From: Margaritifera margaritifera
Lineage: Eukaryota; Mollusca; Bivalvia; Unionida; Margaritiferidae
Direction of reading: 5' to 3'
Length of the DNA: 64,000 nt
NCBI GenBank assembly: GCA_029931535.1
Contig: JAQPZY010001688.1
Span: 4,271,001 to 4,335,000, forward strand
Shown here: one piece after another, positions 60,870 through 64,000 of the stretch
How the letters are laid out: each line of letters begins with the position of its first letter
Numbering within the stretch: position 1 is the first letter of the stretch
The notes under the pieces: generated by a model
The model's database searches: none
What the model was told of the DNA's origin: nothing
What the model saw: the letters and a program-made list of their open reading frames with translations, nothing else
Position numbers and translations under genes: made by a program

Positions 60870-61599
60870 ATGTGAAGTACAACAATATGGATTCAAGATC
60901 AATACTGAATACTATATGAACGATCAATACTGAATACGATATGAAAGATGTGAGATTAAATGAGTATGTAATAAAGACACATGACAAGATGTATTGATGC
61001 TTGTTATATATATATATACATGTATTTAAGGTATGATTTGTGGCTACTGATGAATCAATCAGTGGAAGATAATAAGATCTACCATATTGATGACTTTGTA
61101 GGTTCATCAGACCTCATGGTAGAAAAATAGTGCTGGCATGTCAGTCTTTCTGAATCCACTGACAGACCTCTCAGACTCAATAAGAGTTTGACTATCAGCT
61201 TTGGTACATCCAAGTTATCACAGATAATACAGATACAAGGATATATCTTCAAATTGCAGCGGGAAATACATCACAGCAATGAATCTTGAATAGGTCTAGT
61301 GACCAAGAATCCATGTGTTCAAGCCCCAGTCCAGCCAAGCATTTGTCCACTGTAAAATACATATTCTTCAAACATTTTACACATGACTAAGGTCTGGGTG
61401 TTAATTGTACTCAAAGTTGTAATTACCACTCAAGCACAAACAATGATAAAGCTTCTTTGTCCTATGAAGAGTCTGTACATGGAAAGACTTACCAGGATTC
61501 AGATGTCACCTATTCAAATTTCACCCATCATTTGCAACCCAAGGTGCTAGTTGTGTGGAATTGAATAAGCTAATTACCAGCAATAGTTTTTCATTAAAC
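60870..61599. other. Intron sequence, unannotated
   Basis: A short (TA)n lies at about 61005-61017. No other feature was recognised. Confidence 0.4.
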
Positions 61600-62335
61600 C
61601 ATTGAATTTGAGCCATCTATGTAGGGATCATTCATGATTTTTCTGGTATAAACATTCACTGAATCTAGAGGGGGACATGGAAGAATTTCAATAAACCAGA
61701 GAGATCTGGTGAACATATAAGCAAGAAAAAAAAACTTGTATCATTACTATTCTTACAGGAAAACCTTTCAAACTTTAGGATGAAATTACAATTTTCCCTA
61801 GTGACAACAACACCAATCATATACATCTGGTTTTCTGATTCTCTTTCTGGGGTGGTGCACAGTGCTGATCAGCCATGTAACATGATGTACATGAGCATCT
61901 CACAAACGAGACCCAACTGCAAAGATCCGAGGAGAAATACACCCATTTAGCAAGTCATTCAGCATTGAATTTCAGCCATCTATGTAGGGATCATTCATGA
62001 TTTTTCTGGTATAAACATTCACTGAATCTAGTGGGGGTCATGGAAGCATGAGCCTGAAACGTAAGAATTTCAATAAACCAGAGAGATCTGGTGAACATTT
62101 AAGCAAGAGAAAAAAACTATTCTTACAGGAAAACCTTTCAAACTTTAGGATGAAATTAAAAGTTTCCCTAGTGACAACAATGCTGATCCTGTATATCTGG
62201 TTTACTGATTCTCTTTCTGGGGTGGTGCACAGTGCTGATCAGCCATGTAACATGATGTACATGAGCATCTCACAAATGAGACCCAACTGCAAAGATCTAA
62301 GGAGAAATACACCCATTTAGCGAGTCATTCAGCAT
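61600..62335 (+). repeat. Two-copy direct tandem duplication, about 363-bp period
   Basis: The copies are 61600-61962 and 61963-62335, starting CATTGAATTTSAGCCATCTA and ending CAAGTCATTCAGCA-like. They are over 90% alike by eye. The second has an extra AAGCATGAGCCTGAAACGT-like insert, and the first an extra CTTGTATCATTA-like insert. A plus-strand frame of 90 codons is open in the second copy only, so it is not credited as a gene. Confidence 0.9.
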
Positions 62336-62339
62336 AATG

Positions 62340-62755
62340 TTATATCTGAGGAAGATAAATCATCTACCAAATATTTCACAGGCAATTACATGAAGTTATG
62401 CAGATTTTAAACCATATTTTGATATCGACAAGAGAATACACATGGTCTACCGTTTAGCAGACAAGCTGAAATTCCCCTTCACCTGTATTACTTGCATTTG
62501 AGTATACAAAATGCACTGAGAAAAAGAGCACATCTTATCTCACTTTCTTTGAAACTGGACAATGTAACATGGTTGCATACTTTGTGACTGGAGAATGAAA
62601 CACAATTGCCACTACATAAATATGGCTGGATGCAGTCATTTGTTTTTGGTGCAACATGGGAAAAGGATAAGTATAATAACACACTCTGGCATGAATTACT
62701 GAGGTTTATATAAGAAAACAGCTACATTCATTCATCTCATTCAATAGCGCTGCAC
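62340..62755. other. Intron sequence, unannotated
   Basis: Nothing was recognised. Confidence 0.4.
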
Positions 62756-62757
62756 AC

Positions 62758-62975
62758 ACATTTATGTAAGAATCAAAGACCATATGAACTCTATGCATAC
62801 CACAATGCACACATTTATGTAAAAATCAAAGACCATATGAACTCTATGCATACCACAATGCACACTTTTATGTAAGAATCAAAGACCATATGAACTCTAT
62901 GCATACCACAATGCACACATTTATGTAAGAATCAAAGACCATATGAACTCTATGCATACCACAATGCACACTTTG
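62758..62975 (+). repeat. 53-bp minisatellite, 4 copies
   Basis: TTTATGTAAGAATCAAAGAC then CATATGAACTCTATGCATACCACAATGCACA-type sequence recurs at 53-bp spacing. Copies are nearly identical. Confidence 0.94.
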
Positions 62976-63024
62976 GAATCATACACTTAACTTCTAACCA
63001 TAACATTATTTTGTGGTTGCATAC

Positions 63025-63385
63025 TCCTTGTGAGAACTCCAGTATGCTGAACGGTAATACCAATATATCATTTGAGACTCAGTTCTCTACCAGTTTGATG
63101 GATGGTAATACCAATCTATTATTTGAGGTTAGATTCTCTGCTAGCACACTTTGTTCTCATGGATGCTGTAACCATGGCAACTCCAGTATGCTGCATAGTA
63201 ATACAACTGTAGCATTTGAGGCTGAGTTCTCTACCAGCACATTGTTTTCTCATGGATACTGTAACCATGACAATTCCAGTACAATGGATGGTAATACAAA
63301 CCTAGCATTTGAGGCTGAGTTCTCTGCCAACACACCCTTTTCCCTTAGATACTGTAACCGTGACAACTCCAGAGCTCTCAGCAGA
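63025..63385 (-). repeat. 93-bp tandem repeat overlapping an exon, about 3.5 copies
   Basis: On the minus strand the unit starts CTGGAGTTGTCATGGTTACA and contains GAGAACTCAGCCTCAAATG then TTGTATTACCATCC. The unit nearest the right end overlaps the exon 63302-63419 and its donor. The others lie in the following intron. Because 93 is a multiple of three, a 141-codon frame also stays open on the plus strand (63011-63436). Confidence 0.85.
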
Positions 63386-63419
63386 TCCATATGTTCATCG
63401 AGGAAAACCTCTGGAATCT
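63302..63419 (-). CDS. Internal exon of minus-strand gene with a UIM-like helix
   Basis: The acceptor TTGTTATAG ends at 63420 and the donor GCTAG/GTTTGT follows 63302. The exon gives two bases, 38 codons and two bases, and joins in phase to 60131-60339. It encodes IPEVFLDEHMDLLRALELSR then LQYLREKGV. DEHMDLLRALELSRLQ fits the ubiquitin-interacting motif form (acidic run, then hydrophobic-x-x-Ala-x-x-x-Ser). A UIM binds ubiquitin on cargo or signalling partners, so the protein may act in ubiquitin-dependent sorting or signalling (inference). The donor lies in a 93-bp tandem repeat and is only moderately strong, so the 3' boundary is less sure than the 5' one. Confidence 0.6.
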
Positions 63420-63439
63420 CTATAACAAACAAGTAACTT

Positions 63440-64000
63440 TGAAATAATCTTCAAGTTTTATACCATACAATTAGTACATATGTATGCAAAGGTGTATAAA
63501 TGTAAATTTATATCCTATATTCAGTGAGTCATTCCCTGACTGATCAAAAACAAAAAAGGATTTATCATGTCAGTTTGTAATAACCCATTGATTCCCGAGA
63601 TGTCAACCCATAAGCATACTTAACAGGAATTCTAATGTCAATTTTGTAAAATTTTGGATAACATGTGTTAATAGTATATATAATCTGTATAATTGTATTG
63701 CATCTTCCTATGAGTCTATAAATACCTGTCCACAGTCAATAACAATTAACATCCAATGAAAATAAATGGTACATCCATTCCTCAAATCCAGAACCTTGAA
63801 TTTCTTCAACAGTTTTAGCCAAAACAATAAGCAGAAACATGAGTTTTCCTCACAAATTATATGCACCTTTTGTTTCTCTTCATCTCTGGCAACATTTTTC
63901 ACCTATTAACAGTCTAATCAACTGGTTCCTTGTTATCTACATTTTTTGTTTTACACTAAGAAAGTATATTCTATGTATCAGTCTATCATACTGGTGCTGA
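63440..64000. other. Intron sequence upstream of the UIM-like exon
   Basis: A 36-nt minus-strand piece (63853-63900 region, reading VKNVARDEEKQK between TTAATAG and AAAG/GTGCAT) could be a micro-exon, but its phase does not fit the next exon. No other feature was recognised. The rest of the gene lies beyond the window. Confidence 0.3.

Noticed and set aside
62048..62320. 90-residue plus-strand frame with a hydrophobic segment as a small membrane protein
   Set aside because: The sister tandem copy 363 bp away has the frame disrupted, and no splice or start context was seen.

Overview
This is a 64 kb piece of animal nuclear DNA, most likely from a mollusc (bivalve or gastropod; inference). It is AT-rich, its genes are split by introns, and it is crowded with SINEs, LTR fragments, minisatellites and two families of hairpin-ended repeats. 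From general knowledge, not a search, those repeats resemble mollusc genomic repeats (AAGAGGYCCAAGTGGGCC and CAAGAGTCCCTCGAAGGGAC starts). There is no bacterial-type gene organisation.

Two spliced genes can be supported, each only in part. A plus-strand gene supplies its last three exons (23793-23909, 26630-26698, 27442-27605). They join in one frame with canonical splice sites and end in a short basic tail. A minus-strand gene supplies three exons (63302-63419, 60131-60339, 46686-47959), also phase-compatible. These encode a ubiquitin-interacting-motif-like helix, a charged linker, and a long acidic Ser/Thr-rich disordered C-terminus ending in Thr-Tyr-Val, a class I PDZ-ligand form. Its last intron (about 12.2 kb) holds a satellite array of about 7.7 kb, a pogo-like DNA transposon remnant and a hairpin-ended repeat that contains a gag-protease-integrase fragment. 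I do not recognise the orthologue of either gene.

Layout: 0-5 kb holds low-copy repeats, a tRNA-derived SINE and small minisatellites. 5-8 kb is a GC-richer decayed element with a helicase-like fragment. 8.8-9.5 kb is a solo LTR. 13.3-15.4 kb is a truncated minus-strand Ty3/gypsy element. 16-18.4 kb holds SINEs and a 31-bp minisatellite. 18.9-19.9 kb is a family A hairpin-ended repeat. 20-23.7 kb holds a candidate exon and a ~300-bp tandem repeat. 23.8-27.6 kb is the plus-strand gene end. 29.5-37.5 kb is family A and B repeats, nested, with a SINE. 37.5-46 kb is a dense series of minisatellites. 46.7-63.4 kb is the minus-strand gene.

No CRISPR array, rRNA, free-standing tRNA gene or complete mobile element is visible. 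The most interesting items are the two repeat families with the same design (hairpin ends around a tandem core), the PR-INT fragment captured inside one of them, the intronic satellite with its 27-bp sub-family, the pogo remnant that keeps only protein ends, and the UIM-like exon overlapped by a 93-bp minisatellite. I see no convincing new multi-gene system.
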